A stretch of DNA of 64,000 bases from Acidobacteriota bacterium (GTDB lineage: Bacteria; Aquificota; Aquificia; Aquificales; Aquificaceae): positions 118,270-182,269 of the forward strand of contig RFFP01000022.1 of the NCBI GenBank assembly GCA_003696155.1. The letters run 5' to 3'. Both the position numbers and the translations under genes were made by a program. Numbering within the stretch: the first letter of the stretch is position 1; every line of letters starts with the position of its first letter. The notes beneath the pieces are model-generated. The model worked only from the letters and a program-made list of their open reading frames with translations. It made no database searches and had not been told where the DNA came from. Positions 19,984-29,416 of the stretch are shown piece after piece.

Positions 19984-21937
19984 AGGTATCTCCCTCCGGT
20001 TTTACTGGCTCTATCCTGAGTAGGGCATCCTCAGGAGTGACGTTATCTCCCGGTTTTACGAAGACCTTCTTGACCACACCGGTAATGGGTGCGTGTATCT
20101 CGTTTTCCATCTTCATTGCCTCCACTATGGCCACCGTCTGCCCCTCGTTCACAGGCTGCCCCTCTTCAACTAGAAGCCTAACAACCCTACCTGGCATAGG
20201 TGCGGTGGCATCTCCGGGCTGGGTTGCCTTAGGTATACCCTTTTCTTCCACCTGAACTGTAGCCTGAGACACACCACCAGAGGGAATGGCCTCTAACATA
20301 GGAGTTAGCTGAACTTCCTCAAGTCTTCCATCTACCCTTACGTAATACTTTCTTGGCTTTCCGGGCTCGGCGTGGGCGCTTACACCCTCCACCTTAACCT
20401 TGAACTTCTCCCCGTGGTAGACTATCTCAAACTCAACGGGTGCTGCGCCTGGCACTGTGCCTGGTTTTACCTCCGTGGCCTCTGTTAGCTCATCAACAGG
20501 GGGTGCCACTAGCTCTCCCTTTTCTCTAGCCACAAAGTAGTCCTTTGCTTGCATGGGGAATAAAGCATATAGAAGCACCTCCTCATCCGTTGGCTCTTTT
20601 CCAAGAAGGGCCCTCGTCTCCTCGTAGGCTTTGTCCCAGTCCTCTTTGTCCGCGAGGTCTGCGGCCCTTATGGAAAAGTCGGGTTCTTTTCCGGGTCCGA
20701 GTATCTTCTCCGCCAACTCCTTAGATATTGGACCTGGGGGTCTTCCGTACTTGCCCTCCACATAGTCTCTGACCTCTTTGGTTATGACCTTATAGCGCTC
20801 TCCAGATATAACATTTAATACTGCCTGAACGCCCACTATCTGAGAGGAGGGTGTTAAAAGGGGTGGATATCCCAGGTCTCTTTCCACGTTGGGCACCTCT
20901 TCCAAAGCCTCCTCTATCTTATCTATGGCGTTTGCCTCTATGAGCTGGGCTACCATATTGGATATCATACCTCCCGGTATCTTGTGTATGAGCACCTTGG
21001 CGTTCACCCCTGCGTACTCTGTTTCGTACTTTTTGTACTTCTTGCGTATCTGCTTGGTTATCTCTGCACACTCTTCTATTTTCTTGAGGTCCAGACCTGT
21101 GTCAAAGGGTGTGCCCTCCAGCATGGCTACCACAGACTCGGTGGCTGGATGGGAGGAGCCAAAGGCAAGGGGAGATAGCACCGTGTCCACCATGTCCACG
21201 CCAGCAAGTATGGCCATCATGTGGTTCACTATAGCTGTACCGCTCATATCGTGGTTGTGCAGGAGCACGGGGAGCTTTCCACCGGTAGCCTCCTTTATCC
21301 TCTTCATGATGATGTAGGTCTCAAGGGGCATAATTATACCCGTGGCATCTTTAAAGGAGAGCCAGTCCGCTCCCATCTCAGCTATTTCTAGAGCATACTC
21401 CACCCACTTATCTATAGTATGTACAGGGCTTCTCGTGTAGCTTATCTCCGCATGAGCTTCACCACCGAGCTCCTTTATGGCTTTGACGGGAACCTCTATG
21501 TTCCTGTTGTCGTTCAAAGCATCAAAGACCCTAAAGACGGTTATTCCGTTGGCTATAGACTTTTCTACAAACTTGTATACGAGCTTGTCCGACTTTGGTC
21601 TGTAGCCTACAATGTTTTGGCCTCTGAAGAGCATCTGAAGTTTGGTGTTGGGCATAACCTCCTTTATGCGCCTGAGCCTCTCCCATGGGTCTTCCTTTAG
21701 GTATCTGAGACAGACGTCGTAGGTGGCACCACCCCAAACCTCCACTGCATAAAAGCCCACCTTATCTAGCTTTTCGCAGAGGGGAAGAAGGTCGTCGGTG
21801 CGCACGCGGGTCGCCAGCTTACACTGCTGACCATCCCTAGGTGTTAGGTCCGTTATCAGTATCCTCTTTTTAAAGCCGGACCTTTCCAACTCTTTAAGCT
21901 GTGCCTGAATCTCCTCCATTATCTCCACAGCATGCAT
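19976..21937 (-). CDS. cfiA: 2-oxoglutarate carboxylase large (carboxyltransferase/biotin carrier) subunit
   Basis: A 653-aa protein. A DRE-TIM carboxyltransferase domain (ITDLTPRDGQQC, EVWGGATYDVC, SFKDATGII with K196, LHNHDMSGTA) is followed by a linker region and a C-terminal biotinyl domain with EAMKMENE (biotin K609). The architecture is that of pyruvate carboxylase subunit B, oxaloacetate decarboxylase alpha and CfiA. The KDATG and HNHDMSG variants and the pairing with a 472-aa biotin carboxylase match CfiA of Hydrogenobacter, which makes oxalosuccinate from 2-oxoglutarate in the reductive TCA cycle. A pyruvate carboxylase role cannot be excluded by reading alone. cfiB is 21 bases upstream. 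Confidence 0.83.
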   Translation of the reverse strand: MHAVEIMEEIQAQLKELERSGFKKRILITDLTPRDGQQCKLATRVRTDDLLPLCEKLDKVGFYAVEVWGGATYDVCLRYLKEDPWERLRRIKEVMPNTKLQMLFRGQNIVGYRPKSDKLVYKFVEKSIANGITVFRVFDALNDNRNIEVPVKAIKELGGEAHAEISYTRSPVHTIDKWVEYALEIAEMGADWLSFKDATGIIMPLETYIIMKRIKEATGGKLPVLLHNHDMSGTAIVNHMMAILAGVDMVDTVLSPLAFGSSHPATESVVAMLEGTPFDTGLDLKKIEECAEITKQIRKKYKKYETEYAGVNAKVLIHKIPGGMISNMVAQLIEANAIDKIEEALEEVPNVERDLGYPPLLTPSSQIVGVQAVLNVISGERYKVITKEVRDYVEGKYGRPPGPISKELAEKILGPGKEPDFSIRAADLADKEDWDKAYEETRALLGKEPTDEEVLLYALFPMQAKDYFVAREKGELVAPPVDELTEATEVKPGTVPGAAPVEFEIVYHGEKFKVKVEGVSAHAEPGKPRKYYVRVDGRLEEVQLTPMLEAIPSGGVSQATVQVEEKGIPKATQPGDATAPMPGRVVRLLVEEGQPVNEGQTVAIVEAMKMENEIHAPITGVVKKVFVKPGDNVTPEDALLRIEPVKPEGDTYG

Positions 21938-21958
21938 GCCAAACCTCCTAATGTTTTT

Positions 21959-23377
21959 TTAAAGCCCATGGTAGGCGGCTATTGCCGCAGATATAAAGGC
22001 TACAAAGTCCTCTTTGTCTCTGTGCTCTTGGTATTCAAAAAGGTGTGGGTGGGTCTCAAGGTATTTGGTGTTAAACTTGCCAGCCCTAAAGTCAGGATCC
22101 TCCATTATCTTTATGAGTAGAGGTATGGTGGTCTTTATACCGGTTATTTCGTAAGTCTCTAGGGCTGCCTTCATCCTGTCTATGGCTACCTCCCACTGTG
22201 GTGCCCACACTATTAGCTTGGCAATCATAGAATCATAGTAAGGTGTCACTTCAAAGCCCCTTGAGGCTGCGTGCTCCACCCTTATGCCAAAACCACCGGG
22301 GGCGTAATACCTCTCTACAGTGCCTATACTTGGGGCAAAGTTCTTCTTCGGGTCCTCTGCGTTTATACGCACCTCTATGGAGTAGCCGTTGAACTTTATA
22401 TCTTCCTGCCTATATCTTAAGGGCTCACCCGCCGCTATGCGGAGTTGCCACTTTACTATGTCTACTCCTGTTATCATCTCACTTACGGGATGCTCCACCT
22501 GAATACGGGTGTTCATCTCAATAAAGTAAATGTTTCCCTTCTCGTCCGCCACAAACTCCATGGTTCCTGCGCTGTAGTAGCCTATCTCTTTAGCAGCATT
22601 AGCTACAAGCTCTCCATAGTAGGCCCTCTTGCCCGGTGTGAGAAGGAGGGAGGGCGCAATCTCCACAAGCTTTTGGTTTCTCCTCTGAATGGAGCAGTCC
22701 CTCTCACCCAAATGTATGACGTTGCCGTATTTGTCGCCCAATACTTGAAACTCTATGTGATGGGGGTTTTCTATGTACTTCTCTAAAAGTAGGTCGCCCC
22801 TTCCAAAGGCCTTTAAAGCTTCGTTGTAAGCACTTTCGTAGTTTCTAAGGAGCTCCTCCTCATCCCTGCATATCCTTATGCCCCTTCCACCACCACCTGC
22901 GGAAGCCTTTAAAAGCACAGGATAGCCCACATGCTTTGCTATGTACCTGGCTTCCTGTTCGTCCTTCAGAATGCCATCGCTTCCGGGCACAGTGGGGAGC
23001 CCAGCCTTTTTGGCAATCTCCTTTGACCTTGCCTTGTCTCCCATCAGCTCTATAACCTTCCAATGGGGACCTATGAAGTTTATACCTTTCTCCTCACATA
23101 GCCTTGCAAAGTGTTCATTTTCCGCAAGAAAGCCATATCCGGGATGTATGGCATCTACACCCACCTCTAAGGCGAGGTCCACTATACGTTCCGCGTTCAG
23201 ATAGGTGTCCAAGGGGTTTACACCTATCATGTAAGCTTCGTCCGCCATCTTCACATGTCTTGCGGTGGACTCTATCTCGTTGTATATGGCCACCGTTTGT
23301 ATACCGAGCTCTTTACAGGCTCTTATGACCCTACAGGCTATTTCACCACGGTTAGCTATGAGCACCTTTTTAAACAT
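21959..23377 (-). CDS. cfiB: 2-oxoglutarate carboxylase small (biotin carboxylase) subunit
   Basis: A 472-aa biotin carboxylase of the ATP-grasp class. It begins MFKKVLIANRGEIACRVIRA and contains HPGYGFLAENEHFA, the glycine-rich ATP loop KASAGGGGRGIRI, RDCSIQRRNQKLVEIAPS, FIEMNTRIQVEHPVSEMITG and EVRINAEDP. It carboxylates biotin on CfiA with bicarbonate and ATP. The C-terminus has a short family-specific tail ending ISAAIAAYHGL. First gene of the cfiB-cfiA-bcp run. General accC or pycA is the alternative name; the neighbour decides for cfiB. Confidence 0.88.
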   Translation of the reverse strand: MFKKVLIANRGEIACRVIRACKELGIQTVAIYNEIESTARHVKMADEAYMIGVNPLDTYLNAERIVDLALEVGVDAIHPGYGFLAENEHFARLCEEKGINFIGPHWKVIELMGDKARSKEIAKKAGLPTVPGSDGILKDEQEARYIAKHVGYPVLLKASAGGGGRGIRICRDEEELLRNYESAYNEALKAFGRGDLLLEKYIENPHHIEFQVLGDKYGNVIHLGERDCSIQRRNQKLVEIAPSLLLTPGKRAYYGELVANAAKEIGYYSAGTMEFVADEKGNIYFIEMNTRIQVEHPVSEMITGVDIVKWQLRIAAGEPLRYRQEDIKFNGYSIEVRINAEDPKKNFAPSIGTVERYYAPGGFGIRVEHAASRGFEVTPYYDSMIAKLIVWAPQWEVAIDRMKAALETYEITGIKTTIPLLIKIMEDPDFRAGKFNTKYLETHPHLFEYQEHRDKEDFVAFISAAIAAYHGL

Positions 23378-23388
23378 GAGCGACCCCC

Positions 23389-23808
23389 CTACTGAACTAT
23401 CTGGACCTGGTATTCAATGGGTGCCACCTTGTTAACCATGTAGGCTATGGAGCAAGTGCCGGGGTTGTATATGGTCTTGTCAAGGGCCTTTTTAACATCC
23501 TCCTCTGTCACCTCTCCCTTCACTTTCACAAAGAGATAAATCTTTGTAAAGACCTTTGGATAGCCCTCGGTAATTCTGTCTGCGTCCGTTTCTATCTCTA
23601 TGTGGTCTGTGTGCTTGCCCTCCTTGTGGAGAGCCTCATAAAGGTGTATACCTACACATCCTGCTATGGAATGAAAGAGGAGCTCTGGCGGTCTTATACC
23701 CCTACCTTTACCACCTACATAACCCGCAGCATCTATGGGCACTTCCCTGCCCGATTCGCCCGTGCCTACAAAGTGAAAGTCCTCCTTCTGAATCACCTTA
23801 ACCTTCAT
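23389..23808 (-). CDS. OsmC/Ohr-family peroxide-reducing protein
   Basis: A 139-aa protein with the OsmC fold pattern: GRGIRPPELLFHSIAGCVGIHLYEAL carries the first conserved Cys, and NPGTCSIAYMVNKVA the second. OsmC-family proteins use these cysteines to reduce organic hydroperoxides. It belongs to the YhfA-like group rather than Ohr proper. It ends 12 bases before cfiB and may be co-transcribed with it. A GGAGG ribosome site supports the ATG. Confidence 0.88.
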   Translation of the reverse strand: MKVKVIQKEDFHFVGTGESGREVPIDAAGYVGGKGRGIRPPELLFHSIAGCVGIHLYEALHKEGKHTDHIEIETDADRITEGYPKVFTKIYLFVKVKGEVTEEDVKKALDKTIYNPGTCSIAYMVNKVAPIEYQVQIVQ

Positions 23809-23888
23809 AAGAACCTCCTAAAGGTTTTAGGGATTAATTATTATAAGCCAGATTTTGAAAAGATGTGGTTTAAATCATAGGTTTTTCT

Positions 23889-23916
23889 TAAAAAAAAGAA
23901 AGAGCCCCAGAGGGGC
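23889..23916 (-). terminator. Intrinsic terminator of phoX
   Basis: On the minus strand, 21 bases behind the phoX stop, a GCCCC/GGGGC stem with loop TCT is followed by TCTTTCTTTTTTTT. This is a textbook rho-independent terminator for phoX. It is placed so that osmC beyond it is shielded from phosphate-regulated transcription. Confidence 0.85.
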
Positions 23917-23936
23917 AAGGAAGGCAAGGGCAATGT

Positions 23937-25901
23937 TTATGCAAAAATCTCCCTTCCGTCGGTCCTCCAGACCGCTATGACGGAAGGTCTTGGTGTGCTT
24001 GCGTTATCACCGTAAGGCCATCTGCTGTTTGGTTCGTTGGTATCTGTCTCCCCTGGGTGCTGTATAGCGCAGAAGAAGGTCTTCCAATCGTTGGAAAACT
24101 CAGGACCGCATATCTCACAGCCGGGCACGCCAGAGAGGAACATCTTGAGCTCCCTCCTGAAGGGGTTTAATACGTAAACACCGTCGTTTTTCCTGAGCCT
24201 TGAAGAGCTTGGGTTTCCGTCTGTGGCTATCCATATGTTGCCAAGTCTGTCTATTACAAAGTTGTCTGGGGCTGAGATGGCTGGGACCTGTGAGCTTGCA
24301 TTCTGTCCATATATTACAAGCTTGTTATTCTGGTCTGCTACATTAGGATCACCGCACAGCACGGGTATCTGCCACCTGAAGGATGTAGCCGCCGGATCGC
24401 CACCATTTTCCATTATCTCAAGTATGTGACCCATGACGTTGTTAGCTCTGGGGTTAGCTCTATCCGTCCCTGGTTGATTGCTTGCTCCCCTCCTTTCGTT
24501 GTTGGTCAGGGCTACCCAAGCGCTTTTAGTTACTGGGTTCCACTCTATGTCCTCTGGTCTATCCATCTTTGTGGCACCTAAAGAATCTGCCGCTCCCCTG
24601 GTGTTTATGTAGCAGAGCACGGGGTCACTTCTGAAAGGTTCAGGAAGGTTTGGGTTGGGGGTTATAGTATACTGACCTTGTGCGTTCCTTTCGCACTTGG
24701 CTATTAGTATCCACTGGCCGGTAAGGTCGTCGTTGAACTTTGCCACATACAGCTCTCCCTCGTCAAGGAGATCCATGTTGGCGCTACTGTCAGCGGGATT
24801 GTACCTACCCTTGGTTATGAACTTGTATACGTACTCAAACCTTTCATCATCTCCCATGTATATGACTACCCTCCCGTCGTTAGCTATAGCGTAGGTGGCA
24901 GCCTCGTGTTTGAACCTTCCAAGGGCTGTCCTCTTTTTGGGTGTGCTCTGGGGGTTCATGGGGTCTATCTCCACCACCCATCCAAAGCGGAAGGCTTCCT
25001 TAGGTTCGCCATTGACGCTCTCTATAAGGAATCTCCTGCGATTCTGCTGGTCTGTCAGGTTCATAAAGCCATAGTAAGGGGCAAAGCTCCCTGGCACGCC
25101 GTATCTTTGGTGGATGGAGCTTATAAGCTGGGCATCATCCCCCGTTATGTTTGCCCTATTACCACCAAAGTAGCTGTGGAAGTTCTCTTCGCAGGTTAAC
25201 ACCGTACCCCATGGGGTCTTGCCAGCGGCGCAGTTGTTGAGAGTACCAAAGACAGACTCACCATTTGGGTCATAGTAGGTCTTCATGAGCCTGTGTTCCC
25301 TTGCAGGACCTGTTATCTCACACTTTGTAGAGCCCGTTATCCTCCTGTTGTAGCTTGAGCCCTTAACGTACTCCCAGGAGCCGTCAGTTTTCCTTCTTAT
25401 CTCCACCACAGAAAGCCCATGAGCTTCAAGCATAAGCTGGGATTCTTCTTGTGTAGGTCTCCCTGGAGTGGGTGCGTTGTTGGTTAAAAAAGGTATGGGA
25501 AACATGATCTCGGGGTTGCAGTACTCGTGGTTAACCACTAGAAGGTGCTTGTTATCTGGGGTTTGAAAGTATCCCACAAAATCACAGTTGTAGCCAAAGC
25601 AACTCTTTTGCCTATCTACATCTTGGGCTGTTGGTCCACTTTGCCTTATCCTATTCCAGTCAAGGGCTGGGCCGTTGTCCAATGGATCTCCCCACCTTAT
25701 GACCACGTTGTGTTGATAGCCTTCAGGAAGGGTTATCCTGTCTTCGTTGTTTGGGTATATGGTCCTGAAGGACAGGGGCTCTTCAGCACAAGAACCTCCG
25801 CAGGAACCAACTGCCAAAACAGCTGTACCATAAAACGCCCCCCTCAGCACGTCCCTTCTGCTCATAGCTCTACTGAGCACATCACCAAAGTATTCACCCA
25901 T
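23937..25901 (-). CDS. phoX: PhoX-type alkaline phosphatase (DUF839), Tat-exported
   Basis: A 654-aa protein with a twin-arginine signal (SRRDVLRGAFYGTAVLAVG, then Cys residues) and the PhoX/DUF839 body: EGYQHNVVIRWGDPL, HEYCNPEIMFP, TPWGTVLTCEENFHSYFGG, VVEIDPMNPQSTPKKRTALGRFKHEAA-type segments, DRPEDIEWNP and APDNFVIDRLGNIWIATDGN. PhoX enzymes are calcium/iron phosphatases that release phosphate from organic esters outside the cytoplasm. The ATG has TAGGAGG upstream. Four 11-bp Pho-type repeats lie in front of it, fitting induction by phosphate starvation, and a strong terminator follows it. Confidence 0.93.
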   Translation of the reverse strand: MGEYFGDVLSRAMSRRDVLRGAFYGTAVLAVGSCGGSCAEEPLSFRTIYPNNEDRITLPEGYQHNVVIRWGDPLDNGPALDWNRIRQSGPTAQDVDRQKSCFGYNCDFVGYFQTPDNKHLLVVNHEYCNPEIMFPIPFLTNNAPTPGRPTQEESQLMLEAHGLSVVEIRRKTDGSWEYVKGSSYNRRITGSTKCEITGPAREHRLMKTYYDPNGESVFGTLNNCAAGKTPWGTVLTCEENFHSYFGGNRANITGDDAQLISSIHQRYGVPGSFAPYYGFMNLTDQQNRRRFLIESVNGEPKEAFRFGWVVEIDPMNPQSTPKKRTALGRFKHEAATYAIANDGRVVIYMGDDERFEYVYKFITKGRYNPADSSANMDLLDEGELYVAKFNDDLTGQWILIAKCERNAQGQYTITPNPNLPEPFRSDPVLCYINTRGAADSLGATKMDRPEDIEWNPVTKSAWVALTNNERRGASNQPGTDRANPRANNVMGHILEIMENGGDPAATSFRWQIPVLCGDPNVADQNNKLVIYGQNASSQVPAISAPDNFVIDRLGNIWIATDGNPSSSRLRKNDGVYVLNPFRRELKMFLSGVPGCEICGPEFSNDWKTFFCAIQHPGETDTNEPNSRWPYGDNASTPRPSVIAVWRTDGREIFA

Positions 25902-25931
25902 ACCTAAACCTCCTATCTAGGTTTTCTGTTA

Positions 25932-25986
25932 ATTTTAGGAGCGGTTTGTTAAGTTTCTTTTAAGGATTAGTTAAGCTTTGGTTAAG
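25932..25986 (-). promoter_or_regulatory. Pho-box-like array (four 11-bp repeats) plus -10 element of phoX
   Basis: Read on the minus strand, four consecutive 11-mers occupy 25986-25943: CTTAACCAAAG, CTTAACTAATC, CTTAAAAGAAA and CTTAACAAACC. Five bases follow, then TAAAAT (25937-25932), then a leader of about two dozen bases with TAGGAGG before the phoX ATG. The array overlaps the last codon of thiO. The exact 11-bp phase and the position replacing a -35 box are those of activator-dependent Pho promoters. Confidence 0.85.
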
Positions 25987-27034
25987 CGCTGAACCTATCT
26001 GGAGAAAAAGCCTGATAATAAGGACTATAGCCTTTAACCTCTACAAAATCTACCACAAGCTTTGCAGACAGTGGTGCATGCAGTATGCCGTTCCTGTAGT
26101 GTCCAGTCATAGCCATGAAATTGCCACCCCTTTCTATAATGGGCATGCCATCGGGTGTGGCAGGTCTAAAGCCTACAAAAACAGACACAAGACTACCTAT
26201 CTCAACATTGGGCACCACCCTTACAGCCCCTTCTATAAGACTGTGCACACCCTTGAGACTGTTTGAGACTTCAAAGGACTTCTCCTCCGACGTGGCACCT
26301 ATGTACAGATAATCCCTTCTTGGTATAAGGTAGGAGATGGTAGAGTAGTGCACCCTAGGCACGCTGGCTCCTCCTACCTTCAGAGCTTGCCCCTTCACGG
26401 GAAATACGGGAAGACCCAAAAGCTCACCGCTCCAAGCGCCGACGCAAAAGATGTAGAGGTCTGCCCTGTATGTATCCTTTGCACCCTCAAGTTGGTAAAC
26501 TAAGCCATCCTTCCTTACAACCTTAAGGATGGAATCCTCAAGGAACTCCACTCCAAGCCTCTTTGCAGCCTGCAGGAGGGCTTCCATTAGCATCTTTGCA
26601 TCTATCCATGCCTCCTGGGAGTAGTGGACCACCGATAGAACCTCTCTCGAAAGCCAGTGCATATGTCTTTGGGGTTCTTCTACTACATCTACTTGGTAGC
26701 CCATACTTTTGTAGTTCTGAGCCACTCTTAGCAGATGTTCTTCTCCCTTGAGAACAACCCTGTATATGCCCCCATCCCAGAAGTCTATCTTCTGACCGGA
26801 CAGCTCAGAGATAAGCTTTATATATTCAGGGTAGAGCTTTAGACTCTCGTAGGAAAAATCAAATAGCACTCCATCAAGACCCTCTGAAAAGGGTGCAAGC
26901 ATGCCACCCGCCACCCACGAAGAGGCTTCCTTTATATCCCTCGATATTACCGTAACCTTAAAGCCATCAAGGGCCAAAAGCATTGCACCGCTCAATCCTA
27001 TTACACCGCTGCCCACAACGATGATTTTCCTCAT
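25982..27034 (-). CDS. thiO: Glycine oxidase ThiO-type FAD protein
   Basis: A 350-aa flavoprotein of the D-amino-acid-oxidase (DAO) fold. The ATG at 27034 directly precedes the Rossmann motif KIIVVGSGVIGLSGAMLLAL, so I prefer it to an ATG seven codons upstream. Further motifs are SSWVAGGMLAPFSE, FPVKGQALKVGG, YLIPRRDYLYIGATSEE and GFRPATPDGMPIIE. ThiO oxidises glycine to dehydroglycine for the thiazole half of thiamin; thiC is elsewhere in the window. Its start is head-to-head with the 27054 gene, with only 19 bases between them. Confidence 0.88.
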   Translation of the reverse strand: MRKIIVVGSGVIGLSGAMLLALDGFKVTVISRDIKEASSWVAGGMLAPFSEGLDGVLFDFSYESLKLYPEYIKLISELSGQKIDFWDGGIYRVVLKGEEHLLRVAQNYKSMGYQVDVVEEPQRHMHWLSREVLSVVHYSQEAWIDAKMLMEALLQAAKRLGVEFLEDSILKVVRKDGLVYQLEGAKDTYRADLYIFCVGAWSGELLGLPVFPVKGQALKVGGASVPRVHYSTISYLIPRRDYLYIGATSEEKSFEVSNSLKGVHSLIEGAVRVVPNVEIGSLVSVFVGFRPATPDGMPIIERGGNFMAMTGHYRNGILHAPLSAKLVVDFVEVKGYSPYYQAFSPDRFSA

Positions 27035-27053
27035 GTTATATAATTTACTTATC

Positions 27054-27479
27054 ATGGAAAGAGTAAAACTTGATACAGATTATGTATACTTTGCAGAGGT
27101 TGAATTACTCCTCAACTACGGCGTGGGTTATCCAGATTTGATTATCAAGCTAAGAGAGAAGGTTTATCAGGAGGGGTTAGAAGACAGTCCCTATGTAAGG
27201 AAGGCTGACAGGAAGCTTTTCCAAAACGTGCATAGGTTTCTTGACCATCTTGATAGCTCTGATGAGCCCATGGAAGATGATGATAGCCAACCCATCGAGA
27301 AGTGGTGGTGGCACCTGCACAAGATAGCTAAGGGTAAGTATCCCAGCCTTGTGCTAAAGGAGTACCTAAGGGATATATACAGGAAGCGCAGAAAATACTG
27401 GAAGGAAAGGGTGCTACTATCAAAGCAGATCTCTGAGGTTGTTGCAAAGCGTTCCTTCCATTGGTTAAACTACTCTTGA
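27054..27479 (+). CDS. Hypothetical protein, 141 aa
   Basis: I do not recognise this protein. It is soluble and highly charged, probably mainly helical, with an acidic middle (SSDEPMEDDD), the unusual string EKWWWHLHKIAKGKYP and a basic region YRKRRKYWKERV. A TATAAT at 27039-27044 leaves only about three bases of leader before the ATG and there is no ribosome site. Its stop overlaps the pheA ATG (TGATG), which suggests co-translation with pheA. Confidence 0.7.
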   Translation: MERVKLDTDYVYFAEVELLLNYGVGYPDLIIKLREKVYQEGLEDSPYVRKADRKLFQNVHRFLDHLDSSDEPMEDDDSQPIEKWWWHLHKIAKGKYPSLVLKEYLRDIYRKRRKYWKERVLLSKQISEVVAKRSFHWLNYS

Positions 27480-28570
27480 TGGAGGAGCTTAGAGAGCTAA
27501 GATCAAAGATAGATAGTATAGATGAGGAAATACTAAGGTTGCTTAATGAGAGGGCCAGGCTCGCAAGAAAGGTGGGGGAGGTGAAAAAAAGGCATGGACT
27601 TGAAATCCATGCTCCAGAGAGAGAAAGGGAAATATTTGACAAGGTCATAAGACTGAACAGGGAGCTTTACGGTGAGTCCTTCCCTACTGAGGCGGTAGTT
27701 CACATATACAGGGAGGTCATATCCGCTTGTCTTTCTCTTGAGAAGGAATTAAAGGTCGCTTATCTCGGTCCCAAGGCTACCTTTACCCATCAAGCAGCTC
27801 TTGAATACTTTGGCTTTTCTACCCACTACGTACCCGTCTCCACCATCGGTGACGTATTCAAGGAGGTGGAGCTTTCAAGGGCAGACTATGGCGTGGTTCC
27901 CGTGGAAAACACCACCGAAGGTGTGGTTAACTACACCCTTGACATGTTCTTGGAGTCAGACCTAAAGATAGTAGGTGAGATAGTTATACCTATAAAGCTA
28001 CATCTTCTATCTAACGCCAGCAGTCTCGGGGCCATAAAGGCCGTGTATTCACACAAGCATGCCCTCGCTCAGTGTAAAGAGTGGTTGAAAAGAAACCTGC
28101 CAGAGAGCACCCTATTTGAAACTGAAAGCACTGCCAAAGCTTGTGAGATAGTTATGGAACTGGAGAACGCAGGCGCAATTGCCAGTGAAGTTGCAGCCTA
28201 CACTTACCACCTTAACATACTTGCAGAAAATATCCAAGACAGCACTAATAACTACACAAGGTTCATCATAATAGGCAGACGGCATATGAAACCCACAGGT
28301 AAGGATAAGACCAGCTTGATATTTGCGGTTAAACACGAGGCAGGGGCACTCTACAAGGCTCTTGAAAGCTTCTACAGGTACGGGGTGAACCTAACCAAGA
28401 TAGTTTCAAGACCGTCAAAGAAGAGGGTTTGGGATTATGTGTTTTTTATAGATGTGGAGGGTCACGTAGAGGAGGAACATGTTAGAAAAGCTCTAGAGCT
28501 TCTGCAGGAAAGGGCTCAGATGGTTAAGATCCTTGGCTCCTACCCCAGAGCTCTTTTAGAGGAGAGCTAA
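27479..28570 (+). CDS. pheA: Bifunctional chorismate mutase / prephenate dehydratase
   Basis: A 363-aa P-protein. The N-terminal AroQ mutase domain (about 1-85) contains LRSKIDSIDEEILRLLNERARLARKVGEVK. The dehydratase domain has VAYLGPKATFTHQAAL, YGVVPVENTTEGVVNYTLDMFL and TRFIIIGRR. A C-terminal ACT domain starts KTSLIFAVKHEAGALYKALE and includes the ESRP-like SRPSKKRVWDYVFFID that senses phenylalanine. The ATG at 27479 is chosen over a TTG six codons earlier because it begins the AroQ helix and overlaps the previous stop. Converts chorismate to phenylpyruvate. Confidence 0.96.
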   Translation: MEELRELRSKIDSIDEEILRLLNERARLARKVGEVKKRHGLEIHAPEREREIFDKVIRLNRELYGESFPTEAVVHIYREVISACLSLEKELKVAYLGPKATFTHQAALEYFGFSTHYVPVSTIGDVFKEVELSRADYGVVPVENTTEGVVNYTLDMFLESDLKIVGEIVIPIKLHLLSNASSLGAIKAVYSHKHALAQCKEWLKRNLPESTLFETESTAKACEIVMELENAGAIASEVAAYTYHLNILAENIQDSTNNYTRFIIIGRRHMKPTGKDKTSLIFAVKHEAGALYKALESFYRYGVNLTKIVSRPSKKRVWDYVFFIDVEGHVEEEHVRKALELLQERAQMVKILGSYPRALLEES

Positions 28571-29416
28571 TCTGGATAGGAGCTTTCGCCTATGTGCCAC
28601 ACCTGTTGCTGGCTCTATAAGCTCTTCCCCTATTTTAAGCCCCACAGGTATACCCTCTTCTGTAAACCTTATTACTAAGTAAGTCAGCTTGGAAATCCTT
28701 TCCTCTATGCTGCCGCTCACACTCTCAAGCTCAAGGATAACTGGCTTGGAGGTTTCCTCATACATCTCCTTAACGTATAGCTTGCCCGTCTTTGCTGAGG
28801 TCTTCCAATGAACAAGCTTTATGGGTTCATTTCTGTATTCCCTAACACCGTGAAGCTCGTCATAGCCCTTTATCTTGCCTGCATGTGAACTACGACCCCT
28901 CTCTTGTTGTAGGTTTATCAGTTCAGCCTCCGAAACGTCCAAAGGCTCTGGAAAAACTGTAAGGTTTAGAGGTATCTCAAGGGTGTAGTACCTTTCGAAA
29001 AGGCCTATGGGAAAAGAGGAGCTTATAACAATGGGAAGGGAGTTATAAAAGCCCCTCCTTGGCATGGATAGGGAGATTCTCTCTTCTGAAGGTTCGTAAA
29101 CCAAGGGAAAGAAACAGGAGCTCTCTCCATAGCTTACAGTTATTAAAAAGGAAGGAACCCTGCTGTCCTTCTTTAAAAGAACTCTAAAGGTTGCCTCCCT
29201 CCTGGCATAGACTTCTGCCGGTGGTATAAATACAACATTAAGACCTCTGAGATTGTATAGGGAGAAAACACCTGAAAGGAGCATAAAGGACAGCAAAGAA
29301 GACACTACAATATATAGGAGATTGTTTGCAGTATTCACCGCAGCAATGCCGAAGAATACGGTTATACCTATAAAAATGGCTCCCGCTCTGTTAATCCTTA
29401 CCCTGTACCTTTTCAC
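28556..29416 (-). CDS. DUF58-domain membrane protein
   Basis: A 286-aa protein with two N-terminal membrane helices ([41 protein letters not shown], in two parts) and a later DUF58 motif, [34 protein letters not shown] in pieces. DUF58 proteins often accompany MoxR ATPases and von Willebrand-domain proteins; none is adjacent here. The GTG start overlaps the end of the slipin gene by 26 bases, so it is the last gene of the mat-nuo-ilvD strand run. It ends convergently with pheA. Function unknown. Confidence 0.82.
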   Translation of the reverse strand: MKRYRVRINRAGAIFIGITVFFGIAAVNTANNLLYIVVSSLLSFMLLSGVFSLYNLRGLNVVFIPPAEVYARREATFRVLLKKDSRVPSFLITVSYGESSCFFPLVYEPSEERISLSMPRRGFYNSLPIVISSSFPIGLFERYYTLEIPLNLTVFPEPLDVSEAELINLQQERGRSSHAGKIKGYDELHGVREYRNEPIKLVHWKTSAKTGKLYVKEMYEETSKPVILELESVSGSIEERISKLTYLVIRFTEEGIPVGLKIGEELIEPATGVAHRRKLLSRLALL

